Shown: piece by piece, positions 44,702 to 53,143 of the stretch | Position numbering within the stretch: position 1 is the first letter of the stretch | Layout: each line of letters opens with the position of its first letter | Assembly (NCBI RefSeq): GCF_041320665.1 | Contig: NZ_CP166730.1 | Location: forward strand, 1,922,001-1,986,000 | Reading direction: 5' to 3' | Source of the DNA: Comamonas sp. GB3 AK4-5 | GTDB taxonomy: Bacteria > Pseudomonadota > Gammaproteobacteria > Burkholderiales > Burkholderiaceae_C | DNA: 64,000 nucleotides | Notes under the pieces: generated by a model | The model's input: the letters and a program-made list of their open reading frames with translations, nothing else | The model's database searches: none | Told to the model about the DNA's origin: nothing | Program-made: the position numbers and the translations under genes

Positions 44702-46840
44702 ATGCACATCTCCAAACTTACGCTGGTCAACTACAGAAACTTTAAGAACACCAATCTGACGTTTCAGCGCGGCGTCAATACCATCATCGGAGAGAACGGT
44801 GCGGGCAAGTCCAACATTCTCCGCGCCATACGGCTGCTCCTGGACGACAACATGGTTCGCGCAGCTTATCGGCTGGAAGAGTCCGATTTCAGCCGCGCGC
44901 TGGATCAGTGGAAGGGCCACTGGATCATCATCAGCATGGAATTCGAGAACCTCAGCCCGGATGAGGCGGTCCAGGCGCTGTTCTTGCACGGCACCGCCGG
45001 GATCCACGCCGGACCGATTTCCAAGGCCACTTACAACCTGATCTTCCGGCCCAAGAAGGAGATCCGGCTGAAGCTGGCAGCCCTCGAGGACTTTGACAAT
45101 GCGGGGTTGAAGGCAATTCGGGATGGCATCACCATCGACGACTACGAGACCATCTTCACCGGCCGAAGCAGCGCTGATTTTGGTGATCCGGCCACATATC
45201 AACGGATCGTCGGAAACTTCGACGTTTGTTCCTTCTCTGTCGAAACCGAGTTCCCTGAGATTGGGGCCAAGGTGCCAGGATTTCTGTCCGTCACCAAGGA
45301 GGTGTCACTTACCTTCATCCAGGCGCTTCGCGACGTCGTGGCTGAGTTTCACAACAACCGGACTAATCCGCTGCTGACTCTGCTCAGAAGCAAGAGCGGT
45401 GAGATCGACGCGGCGGCCTTGGTCCCAATCGTGGACAAGGTGCGCGATCTCAATGGCGCCATCGAAGGGCTCGAGGACGTGCAGTCGGTGCGCAAGCATA
45501 TCCGAGAGACCATCAAGGACACTGCCGGCGAAACCTACTCCCCGACCTCGCTGTCGATCAGGTCGGATCTACCCGAGGAGGCGGAGCAGTTGTTTCAGTC
45601 ACTGCGTCTGTTCATTGGGGAGTCGGAGGACGGATATGAAGGGACGATCAACGAACTCAGCCTTGGCGGTGCCAATCTGATCTACCTAACCCTCAAACTG
45701 CTGGAGTTCAAGTACCAGCGAGAGAAGATGGCGATCGCGAACTTCTTGCTCATCGAAGAGCCCGAAGCGCATATCCACACCCATATCCAGAAGACGCTGT
45801 TTGATCGCATCGCCTATGAGGATGCTCAGGTCATCTACACGACGCACTCCACCCACATCTCCGAAGTGAGCAATGTGAGCAACGTCAACATCCTGGGTCG
45901 ACGCGGTTCGTTCTGTGAGGCTTACCAGCCGGCGACTGGACTGGATCCTGCGCAGGTGACAAGCATACAGCGGTACCTGGACGCAGTGCGAAGCAACCTG
46001 CTGTTCGCCAAGAGCGTGATTTTGGTGGAGGGAGACGCGGAAGAGATCCTGATCCCTGTGCTCGTAAAGCGGGTCCTGGGTTTGAGCGTGGATGAGTTGG
46101 GGATCAGTGTCATCAACATCCGAAGCACCGGGTTCAAGAACGTCGCGGTTCTGTTCCACGACACCCGGATCCGCAAGCGGTGCGCGATCGTCACGGACCT
46201 GGACACGATATTTTTCGATACCACGCCGAATCCGACGGATGGGGACGTCTTGGCTGCTAGGAAGCGAAAAGCGATTGGCTCGCAAACGGCTGGAGCGCAG
46301 CGAAAGGTCGATTTGGACGCATTTGCCGCAGACAATGCCTGGGTGCAGAGCTTCTACGCTACACATACGTTCGAGGTGGATCTGGTCGGCTCAGGCAATC
46401 ATGAAGCCTTCGTTCGCAGCGTCGACAAGGTCTACAAGGCACCAGCGACGATCACGCAGGCAATGACCGACCTTCGCTCGGGCCTAATTCATCAAAGTGG
46501 CTGCCGGACCTTGACGATGGCCGAGCAAGAAGGCAAGGGGTGGTTCGCCATCCTGCTCGCGCAAACGCTGGATCACCAAGCAGTGGTGCCTGGCTACATC
46601 CGAGAGGCCGTCCTATTTGCGCATGGCCCGTTCTCGCGACCGCTGATTATGCGAATCCTCCGGCACCGGATGAACTGTCTGTGGGGCACGGATCACGCTG
46701 CGCGTCCACGCCTGACGCTCTTTAATTCTGAGGTGGAGCGTTTTGGGCGCTCGGAAATCGATTTAGTCACTCTTCGTACTGCGGCCATAACGGCGTTGCC
46801 GGGAGACGTGATCCATGTGTTCCTGGCTGGGATGACCTGA
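44702..46840 (+). CDS. OLD-family ATPase-nuclease (Gabija GajA-like)
   Basis: 712 residues from ATG 44702, preceded by AGGAGG. N-terminal SMC-like ATPase: Walker A GENGAGKSN (about 30), signature LSLGGANLIYL (about 320), Walker B FLLIEEPEAHIH and TTHSTHISEV. TOPRIM nuclease follows with VEGDAEE (Glu about 442) and DLD in VTDLDTIF (about 498). The C-terminal 200 residues extend beyond typical GajA. With the UvrD-type helicase gene next to it (1-base overlap TGATG) it forms the Gabija arrangement, which defends against phage by nicking DNA when nucleotide levels fall. Function is by analogy. Confidence 0.85.
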   Translation: MHISKLTLVNYRNFKNTNLTFQRGVNTIIGENGAGKSNILRAIRLLLDDNMVRAAYRLEESDFSRALDQWKGHWIIISMEFENLSPDEAVQALFLHGTAGIHAGPISKATYNLIFRPKKEIRLKLAALEDFDNAGLKAIRDGITIDDYETIFTGRSSADFGDPATYQRIVGNFDVCSFSVETEFPEIGAKVPGFLSVTKEVSLTFIQALRDVVAEFHNNRTNPLLTLLRSKSGEIDAAALVPIVDKVRDLNGAIEGLEDVQSVRKHIRETIKDTAGETYSPTSLSIRSDLPEEAEQLFQSLRLFIGESEDGYEGTINELSLGGANLIYLTLKLLEFKYQREKMAIANFLLIEEPEAHIHTHIQKTLFDRIAYEDAQVIYTTHSTHISEVSNVSNVNILGRRGSFCEAYQPATGLDPAQVTSIQRYLDAVRSNLLFAKSVILVEGDAEEILIPVLVKRVLGLSVDELGISVINIRSTGFKNVAVLFHDTRIRKRCAIVTDLDTIFFDTTPNPTDGDVLAARKRKAIGSQTAGAQRKVDLDAFAADNAWVQSFYATHTFEVDLVGSGNHEAFVRSVDKVYKAPATITQAMTDLRSGLIHQSGCRTLTMAEQEGKGWFAILLAQTLDHQAVVPGYIREAVLFAHGPFSRPLIMRILRHRMNCLWGTDHAARPRLTLFNSEVERFGRSEIDLVTLRTAAITALPGDVIHVFLAGMT

Positions 46841-48621
46841 TGTTTGTTTGGGATGCCACCGAGCTCAATCCCGAGCAAGCTGCCGCCGTTGAAGAAGCAT
46901 CGAGCGTGTTCCTGGTCGCCTGTCCGGGCAGCGGAAAAACGCGCACGCTGACCTACAAGATCGCCTACGAACTGTCCCGACGCACGGACAAGCGCATCGT
47001 CGTGGCCATCACTTATACGCACCGGGCCGCTGACGAAATTCAGGAGCGAATTGAAGCCCTTGGCGTCGATACCTCCGCCTTGTGGATCGGAACCATTCAC
47101 TCTTTTTGTCTCGAATGGATCATCAAGCCCTACGGAATTTATGTCCCAGAGCTGGCTCGCGGGTTCACGGTCTTGGACCGGCACGACCGCGACAAGATGC
47201 TCGAGCGACTGTGCGCACCGTACCGCGGCGTGACCTTGTGGGACTGCGACTATTACTTTGAAGGAGATAGTTACCGGCTGGGATGCGCTGACACGCGAAA
47301 GCACGACAGCATCCATGAGGTCTTGGCAGCCTACTTTCGAGAACTGGCGGATACGAGGCGCATCGATTTTGAGTTGATCCTTTGGCACTCCCAGGTACTG
47401 ATGCGGAGCCAGCCGCATATCGCGACGCTGCTCTCGCAAGTCTTTTCATATGTCCTAGTTGATGAGTACCAGGACACGAAGCAGATCCAGTACAACCTAG
47501 TGGGGGCCATCCTTCGGGCGGGCGCCGGCAGCACCAAGACGTTCATCGTGGGCGATCCCAACCAAGCAATCTATGGCTCACTTGGCGGTTATGCCATTTC
47601 GGTGTCGGATTTTCGTGCGCTCACGGGCATCCCCATTCGGGAGATGGCGCTTAGATTGAACTACCGCTCAAGCGCGCGGATCATCGGGCACTTCTCCAAC
47701 TTCAATGTGCACGCTACCGACATCGAGGGAGCAGGCAGGATGGTCGGCTTTCCCAGCCACGTCTCCTACAACCGCCTCGTTGCGCACGGCAATCTTCATG
47801 ATGAACTGGTCAGGCTCATTCAAAACAGCTTAGCCGAAGGGCATGCACCCGAAGAGATTTGCGTGTTGGCGCCGTGGTGGATCTTGCTGGCGTCAACCAC
47901 CCGAAAACTGGTAGCACTGCTCCCCGACCAGCAGTTCGACGGTCCGGGATTGGTGCCGTTCAGCAATGATCCCGATAACTTTTGGTTCAAGCTGTCCAAG
48001 ATCTTGCTGACGGAGTCGTCGCCCCAAATGTTGGTGCGACGCATGCGATGGGCCAGGGACGTCATTGCCGACCTGCGAGATTTCGGTGTCGACACGTCCA
48101 GAATCACGCAGCGGTCGCTGCTGCGGGAGTCCAACTCCCTCGCCATTACCGAAACAAATGGCTTGGCGTATCTGGATCAAGCATTCGTCGCGTTGCTGGA
48201 TCGCCTGGGGATCGCGCTGCGTGCTTTCCCCGCGCTGGTGGAGCATCGCGAAGCATTCTTTGCGAGTTCCCAGGCGCGGCTGGAGAAGCTACAGAATTCC
48301 GGCGCCGGCTACATCACCGATCTGTCGTTCTTCAAGAAGGTGTTCCGTGAACGGACCGGGATCACGGTGTCGACCATTCACGGGGTCAAGGGAGCGGAGT
48401 TTGACGTAGTCATCGCGTTCGGTCTTCTCCAGGGCATGGTGCCCCACTTCAGCGATTCCGACGGTGATCTCGCAGCCAGCAAGCTGCTGTACGTCTTGGC
48501 CTCGCGCGCTCGAAAGCACTTGCACCTCATCTCGGAGGTCGGTCGCTCACGCGGAAGATATGGCAGCTACGAGCCCACCGAAGTTTTGGCCCGCTGTGAT
48601 TTCGATTACAACGGGGAGTGA
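46840..48621 (+). CDS. UvrD/Rep-family helicase (Gabija GajB-like)
   Basis: 593 residues. SF1A motifs: Q motif LNPEQAAAVEEA, Walker A ACPGSGKTRTL (about 28), Ia ITYTHRAADEI, II LVDEYQDTKQIQ (about 207), III FIVGDPNQAIYGS, IV LRLNYRSS, V VSTIHGVKGAEFDVVIAFGL, VI LLYVLASRARKHLHL. Complete. Coupled to the OLD nuclease gene by a 1-base overlap. Shorter than UvrD or PcrA (about 720), as is common for GajB. Confidence 0.9.
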   Translation: MFVWDATELNPEQAAAVEEASSVFLVACPGSGKTRTLTYKIAYELSRRTDKRIVVAITYTHRAADEIQERIEALGVDTSALWIGTIHSFCLEWIIKPYGIYVPELARGFTVLDRHDRDKMLERLCAPYRGVTLWDCDYYFEGDSYRLGCADTRKHDSIHEVLAAYFRELADTRRIDFELILWHSQVLMRSQPHIATLLSQVFSYVLVDEYQDTKQIQYNLVGAILRAGAGSTKTFIVGDPNQAIYGSLGGYAISVSDFRALTGIPIREMALRLNYRSSARIIGHFSNFNVHATDIEGAGRMVGFPSHVSYNRLVAHGNLHDELVRLIQNSLAEGHAPEEICVLAPWWILLASTTRKLVALLPDQQFDGPGLVPFSNDPDNFWFKLSKILLTESSPQMLVRRMRWARDVIADLRDFGVDTSRITQRSLLRESNSLAITETNGLAYLDQAFVALLDRLGIALRAFPALVEHREAFFASSQARLEKLQNSGAGYITDLSFFKKVFRERTGITVSTIHGVKGAEFDVVIAFGLLQGMVPHFSDSDGDLAASKLLYVLASRARKHLHLISEVGRSRGRYGSYEPTEVLARCDFDYNGE

Positions 48622-48962
48622 GGGCGGGGTAGCTACCGCAAGAGCGGTTTAGTCCTGTGTCCATTACCTACGGCACCTGGCTTCGAGCCAGCGAGGTGAT
48701 TGACACAAAAAGTTAGCCAAAGGCTGCTATCACGGATGGGCCCAGGCGGTACGAACGGCATCATCACATCGGTCGCACTGCTTCAGCGCATGCAAAGCGG
48801 CCTGTCTCTAGTGAAGCTTTGAGGTGTGGAGTGGACTTGCATGGAAGGCTCAGGGCAATGACTGCTTGGGGTCGCAGCAGTCATGATCCGCGGACTGGTC
48901 AACGCGGATATGCGCCAGGTGGTCAGACTTGCCGCATAGTTTGGTTAGTAAGTCTATAAATT

Positions 48963-48988
48963 CATATATCAAATATAATTGATATATG
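48963..48988. repeat. Perfect AT-rich palindrome upstream of the cassette
   Basis: CATATATCAA, six bases, TTGATATATG: ten-base perfect arms in the 48622-49257 non-coding region, followed closely by GGTATAATGAA which resembles a -10 box. Probably an operator or promoter for the genes at 49258 onward. A GC-rich stretch (49060-49200) between it and the gene has no ORF I can support. Confidence 0.55.
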
Positions 48989-49257
48989 TTATTTGGTATA
49001 ATGAATGGCCTGGTGCTGCGTAAGCTGCCTCCTTGGCACCTGATCACGGGCCTCGTTCTCCGCTCGCGTTTCGAGCACTTTCCCCCTTTGCCCTCGTCCT
49101 CCGCCTGAATTTATCAGGCCGATTGCCCGCGCGTGCCTTCAACGGCATGTGCGGCGTAGCTGTGCCTGTCTTTTTTGGGGGGCGAGGTTGGGGCAAGGGG
49201 CTGGTTAGCCGCTGAGCGTTGCTTCCGCTTTCCACCTTGCCCTTAATGGAGTTTTCT

Positions 49258-49593
49258 ATGACTGATTCAGGTCAGGCCGCCGCATACCAAAATGATTCCT
49301 CTTCTGCTTCTGGTGTTGCAGTTCCCTTGTTGCCCCTGGGCCAGGTGCTCGCTACTCCGGGGGCCGTTGAGTTGCTGCTCTCTTTGAAACTGGCCCCGCT
49401 TCGGTTTTTACTGCAGCATATGGGGGGCGATTGGGGTGATATCTGTGAGGAGGACCGGCAGACCAATGCCGAAGCCCTGGTGCACGGCGCGCGGGTTATG
49501 TCGGTATATGAGCTGGAGCCCACGCAGCGTCTGTGGATCATCACGGAAGCCGACCGCAGCACCACCACGCTGCTGTTGCCCGAGGAATACTGA
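49258..49593 (+). CDS. Small ICE/plasmid-associated conserved protein
   Basis: 111 residues; ATG 49258 has GGAG 6 bases upstream. The C-terminal two thirds (LPLGQVLATPGAVELLLSLKLAPLRFLLQHMGGDWGDICEEDRQTNAEALVHGARVMSVYELEPTQRLWIITEADRSTTTLLLPEEY) match a small family common in integrative elements and usually annotated as plasmid-related protein. Function is unknown. Its stop overlaps the peptidase start by one base (TGATG). Confidence 0.85.
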   Translation: MTDSGQAAAYQNDSSSASGVAVPLLPLGQVLATPGAVELLLSLKLAPLRFLLQHMGGDWGDICEEDRQTNAEALVHGARVMSVYELEPTQRLWIITEADRSTTTLLLPEEY

Positions 49594-50216
49594 TGCCGGG
49601 GCAGCGCTTTGTGTTGCATTCCCAGCTGAGCGTGGGGCGCCAAGGGGCGCTGGCCCACGGTGACAAGGTATTGCTGCGCCAGGGCGAGAGTGACATGGCT
49701 TGTGGCCACCACTGTGTGCTGATGGCGCTCATGCTGCTGGGTGTGGTGTCGCGCGATGCCTTGTATGAGGATGAGCCCGATGAGCGCTTGGTCGAGGTTT
49801 GTGCCATCGGGCAGTCCCGCTATTTCACGGGCTGTTCGGCTGCGCAGCTCAAGGAGCAGTTTGCCCCATTTTCTGAGCAGGTGCATTGCCGCCCCTTGCG
49901 CCGTGACTTAGAGGCTCGCACGATAGCCGCCCTGGAATCTGACCATGTGTGCCTGGTGCGCTTCACATCGCCCAGCTATAGCCATTGGGTGCTGGCGGTG
50001 GGGGTGATGTATGCCGATGGCAAGCCGCATTCCTTGCTGGTGCTCGACCCGTTGATGGACGGTGTGCCGCTGACCCCATGGAATGCCTTGCTGGAGCATT
50101 GGGGCAGCAAGCGGTTGCGCAACACCAATGCCCGCTGGTCAGAAAAAGCCACCTTGGACAAGGTGGTGCAAGTCGGTTTGTGCAGCCGCCGTGGCACGGC
50201 CATTGCGCTGGCTTGA
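49593..50216 (+). CDS. C39-like cysteine peptidase
   Basis: 207 residues starting MPGQRFVLHSQLS. A papain-fold C39-like triad is visible: Cys in ESDMACGHHCVLMALMLLG (about 36), His in SPSYSHWVLAVGVMY (about 131) and Asp in LLVLDPLMDG (about 151). No signal peptide or transporter domain, so it is a free cytoplasmic protein rather than a peptidase-containing ABC transporter. Translationally coupled to the upstream small gene and followed after about 118 bases by a large unknown gene. Substrate unknown. Confidence 0.75.
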   Translation: MPGQRFVLHSQLSVGRQGALAHGDKVLLRQGESDMACGHHCVLMALMLLGVVSRDALYEDEPDERLVEVCAIGQSRYFTGCSAAQLKEQFAPFSEQVHCRPLRRDLEARTIAALESDHVCLVRFTSPSYSHWVLAVGVMYADGKPHSLLVLDPLMDGVPLTPWNALLEHWGSKRLRNTNARWSEKATLDKVVQVGLCSRRGTAIALA

Positions 50217-50334
50217 GTTTCAGTTTCTCGCTCTCTTTTTCCTGATTTCCCTTGTGAACGTTGTGCGCCTGGTGCTTGGCTCTTGAAGCTGCACTCAGGT
50301 GCCGTTGCGGCGTGCCTGTTTTGAAAGTTCAACC

Positions 50335-51636
50335 ATGCACCCTTATCACTTGAGGTGGTACCGCTACCGGCGTTTGTTGGCTGCGGCGATGACATTGCCT
50401 GCACTAGATACCTCAACGCTTGTTTCGCATGAATACAGTGGGCAGTGGCCGTGCTGCTTCAATGGCTGTGCCGAGGCTGGGCGTTATGTGCATACAGCCA
50501 AGCCCTGCATGGAGCCGCAATCAGCCATGGTGCTGGAACTGGTCGATGCAGCGTTGCAGACCGTAGACCCCATCAGCCAGCGCACTGCTGCATGGCAGGC
50601 ATTTGCACGGTGTGCTGTGCCGCAACAGGGCTTGGGCAGCTTGGCGCGGTTGGAAGCACTGCTGTTGCAATACGGGCCTGATGAGGATGCTGAGCTGGCT
50701 GTATTGCTGTGGCAAGGAGAAATAACTCAGCAAGTAGCAGCACTCAAGGCCGTGCAGCGTTTGCGCAGCCTGGTCGCATTCTTGCAAAGCCAGGGCATCA
50801 CGGATGGAGCCAGTTGGTTGCAATGGCGGGATTCGGCAGATGCGCAAGCGGTTGTGCACGGTGCACCGCATCAGGTGCCAGACACGATCAACGCTTTGCT
50901 ATGGCACTTGGATAGTGGTCGCTGTGATGTGCCCTGGGTGCTGATGTTTGCAAGGCGGGTGCTCGGTCAAGCTCCTGCGCATGGCCACATCATGCTGGCT
51001 ATTCAAGAAATGGCTGAGGCCATGAACCTGAGTGCCAAGGCTTTAGCCAGGCGCATTGCATGGCATGAACGACTGTTTCAAGCATTGGGCGACGTGCCCG
51101 AGCTTCGGCTGGCGTGGTGGCGGTGCGTGAAGCGCACTCTGCAAGCGCAACTAACCAACGCTACATCGGTCAAACTGCAAGTGCAGGGAGTCAAAGAGCC
51201 TTTGCCGCTGTCACTGGCCGTGCACCTGCGCCAGGGACAATCCATGCTGACGATTCAGTTGCCCCGTGCGTTTGGTGCGGCACCAGCATGGCCCAAACTG
51301 ACCATGGTGCAGCTGCGGCAAGAAGGCTGGGGGGCTGGTCTAGGGCTGCGCTTGCTGCTGCAAGGCGAAGGTGTGTTGGCAACCGAGCTACAGCTGGACA
51401 TCGCCAAACGCTGGAAAGCAGCGCAACTGCAGCTACCAATGTTTGAGCGCATCAGCGCCACCAAGTGGAAAATCAGTTGCTGTTGGTGCGATGGGCTGTG
51501 GAAACCATCTAGCATGAGCCCGGCGGATGTGACCGACTGGGCGACCGACACTGCGCTGCAGGTGATGGAATATGTGCAGTTGCTCAGGGGGCTGCTAGAT
51601 TGGAAAGTTACGGCTGCAACGGTGTTATCGTGCTAG
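50335..51636 (+). CDS. Unknown 433-residue protein of the peptidase cassette
   Basis: From ATG 50335 (MHPYHLRWYRYRRLLAAAMTLP). Residues about 35-55 hold a Cys cluster (WPCCFNGCAEAGRYVHTAKPC). The central part is helical (LLQYGPDEDAELAVLLWQGEITQQVAALKAVQRLRSLVAFLQSQG...) and the C-terminal part is beta-rich (PLPLSLAVHLRQGQSMLTIQLPRAF, LGLRLLLQGEGVLATELQL) with a final KISCCWCDGLW. No membrane span or signal peptide is convincing. I do not recognise it. It is the last gene before the distal att site. Confidence 0.7.
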   Translation: MHPYHLRWYRYRRLLAAAMTLPALDTSTLVSHEYSGQWPCCFNGCAEAGRYVHTAKPCMEPQSAMVLELVDAALQTVDPISQRTAAWQAFARCAVPQQGLGSLARLEALLLQYGPDEDAELAVLLWQGEITQQVAALKAVQRLRSLVAFLQSQGITDGASWLQWRDSADAQAVVHGAPHQVPDTINALLWHLDSGRCDVPWVLMFARRVLGQAPAHGHIMLAIQEMAEAMNLSAKALARRIAWHERLFQALGDVPELRLAWWRCVKRTLQAQLTNATSVKLQVQGVKEPLPLSLAVHLRQGQSMLTIQLPRAFGAAPAWPKLTMVQLRQEGWGAGLGLRLLLQGEGVLATELQLDIAKRWKAAQLQLPMFERISATKWKISCCWCDGLWKPSSMSPADVTDWATDTALQVMEYVQLLRGLLDWKVTAATVLSC

Positions 51637-51689
51637 CCTTTATCGGTTTCGCTCAACGTCCAGTAACGCTCAGAGACAACCAGTTGCTT

Positions 51690-51710
51690 TGACGGTAAAA
51701 GTGACGGTAT
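51690..51710. promoter_or_regulatory. Putative integrase arm-type sites, distal end
   Basis: TGACGGTAAA (51690-51699) and GTGACGGTAT (51701-51710), identical to the two decamers near the integrase at 5466-5475 and 5521-5530, in the same orientation and order. Confidence 0.65.
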
Positions 51711-51787
51711 GGTCTTTTCTAGCTAGGCCAAAGCATGTGCAACAACGTGCAGCTTCGTTCAATAGCGGGTTGATTTCTGATCTGTTG

Positions 51788-51807
51788 ACAATTGAGTGGG
51801 AGTGATT
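51788..51807. other. Distal attachment site: displaced guaA 3' end
   Basis: aca-att-gag-tgg-gag-tga (51788-51805) encodes Thr-Ile-Glu-Trp-Glu-stop, the conserved end of GuaA, with no guaA upstream of it. ATTGAGTGGGA (51791-51801) is identical to the proximal copy. This marks the far boundary of the island. Confidence 0.88.
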
Positions 51808-51852
51808 CGGCGTCTGGCATTGACTGGCGCCGAATAGCACCAGCATCCATCT

Positions 51853-51877
51853 AAGCCCGCATCAATGCGGGCTTTTT
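51853..51877 (+). terminator. Original guaA terminator, now beyond the island
   Basis: AAGCCCGC, six-base loop, GCGGGCTT then TTT; a strong intrinsic terminator 47 bases after the displaced TIEWE-stop. Its position is that expected for guaA before integration. Confidence 0.75.
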
Positions 51878-52038
51878 GGTGATTTTTTTCTGGCATCGAC
51901 TGGGGATTTACGGTTTTGAAATTCCCTCGAATACCTGAACCAGTCGGAAGTGAATCGACCATCCTCTCCATAGATAGCCTGGAGCCTCACGGAATTGCGT
52001 CTCGCGCACTTTACGGGAGAGAGGCCATCTGCGGCCGG

Positions 52039-52995
52039 CTATGGCTGCAGACCTGTCTCCATCGCGGTACCTGACTCGGAGCCGGGTCGGCTCAAAGGCC
52101 CTGTCAACTTGCGCAACTGCTCCAAGAACTTGCTGGCAGGGGCGGGCAGCAGGCCCTGGCGGCGCCGAAAAGCCGTCAATGTGCGGACATCGCTGGCATC
52201 CGGCAGAGGCAGGGGGGCGAGCAGGCCGGCCTCGGATTCGGTGCTGAACATGGGGCCTGCCATCCAGCCCAGAAAGCTGGAGTGGCCCATCAGGCTTTTG
52301 AGCATGGTGACGGAGCGGGTTTCAACCACCGCGCTGGGCATGGGCAGCCCGTGGCGCGTAAACAAGGCCTTGAGTTGTTCAAACGGGCCGGTGCCCTTGG
52401 GGAACATGGCCCAGCGTTCCTCCAGCGTGTCGGCCAGGCCCAGGCTGGGCTGATGGTGCAGGCGGTGGTGGCTGCCCGCCACGATATAGCTGCGGTCTTG
52501 CCAATGGCAGTCCGGGATGGCTTCGATGAGGTCGCAGTCCTCCAGCGCCACACCCAGCGCCAGATCAATCTCGTGCGAGGTCAGCGCACAGGCCAGCTTG
52601 TCCCACACCCCTTCGAGAACCTGTACCTGGAGCTGGGGCCAGGTATGGCAGGTCTGGGCGATGGCGATGGGCAGCACGGAACAGGCAATGCTGCCGATGG
52701 CGCCTACGCGGATGACCCCCCGGGCCAGGCCGAGATGGGCCCGGATCTCTTCTTGCGCATGCTCTGCCTCGCGCAGCAGCAGGCTGGCATGGGGCAGCAG
52801 TGCCCGGCCTATGTCGGTGAGCTGCATGCCCTTGGAATGGCGCTCGAAAAGTGCGGCCCCTGCTGCGGCTTCCAGTTTGCGGATGGTTCTGCTGAGGGCG
52901 GGCTGGGTGATGTGCAAGGCGATGGCTGCACGCCCCAGGCTGCCCGTGGCCACGATGGTGTGGAAGGCTTTGAGATGTTGCAGCTCGAAAGTCAT
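52039..52995 (-). CDS. LysR-type transcription regulator
   Basis: 318 residues. N-terminal winged helix (LQHLKAFHTIVATGSLGRAAIALHITQPALSRTIRKLEAAAGAALFERHSKGMQLTDIGRALLPHA) then a periplasmic-binding-like effector domain (about 95-300). Divergent from the benzoylformate decarboxylase gene, so it probably controls that aryl-glyoxylate operon. Core chromosomal DNA starts here. Confidence 0.93.
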   Translation of the reverse strand: MTFELQHLKAFHTIVATGSLGRAAIALHITQPALSRTIRKLEAAAGAALFERHSKGMQLTDIGRALLPHASLLLREAEHAQEEIRAHLGLARGVIRVGAIGSIACSVLPIAIAQTCHTWPQLQVQVLEGVWDKLACALTSHEIDLALGVALEDCDLIEAIPDCHWQDRSYIVAGSHHRLHHQPSLGLADTLEERWAMFPKGTGPFEQLKALFTRHGLPMPSAVVETRSVTMLKSLMGHSSFLGWMAGPMFSTESEAGLLAPLPLPDASDVRTLTAFRRRQGLLPAPASKFLEQLRKLTGPLSRPGSESGTAMETGLQP

Positions 52996-53143
52996 GCCAA
53001 AAGATAATGACTCTGGTGCAAAAAAGCAATTTGCAAACAGGCGCGCATTGGCAAAACTGATAGTGATTGCTCATTGTTTTGGCCTTGTAGGGCCTTTGTG
53101 ATGGCAGCGCTTGAGGTCAACCACAGAACCATGCGAGGCCCAG

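Noticed and set aside
51950-51962. GTGAATCGACCA after the distal att site, matching the tip of the IS3 end at 12541
   Set aside because: Only 12 bases agree and the sequence diverges at once; too short to call another IS end.
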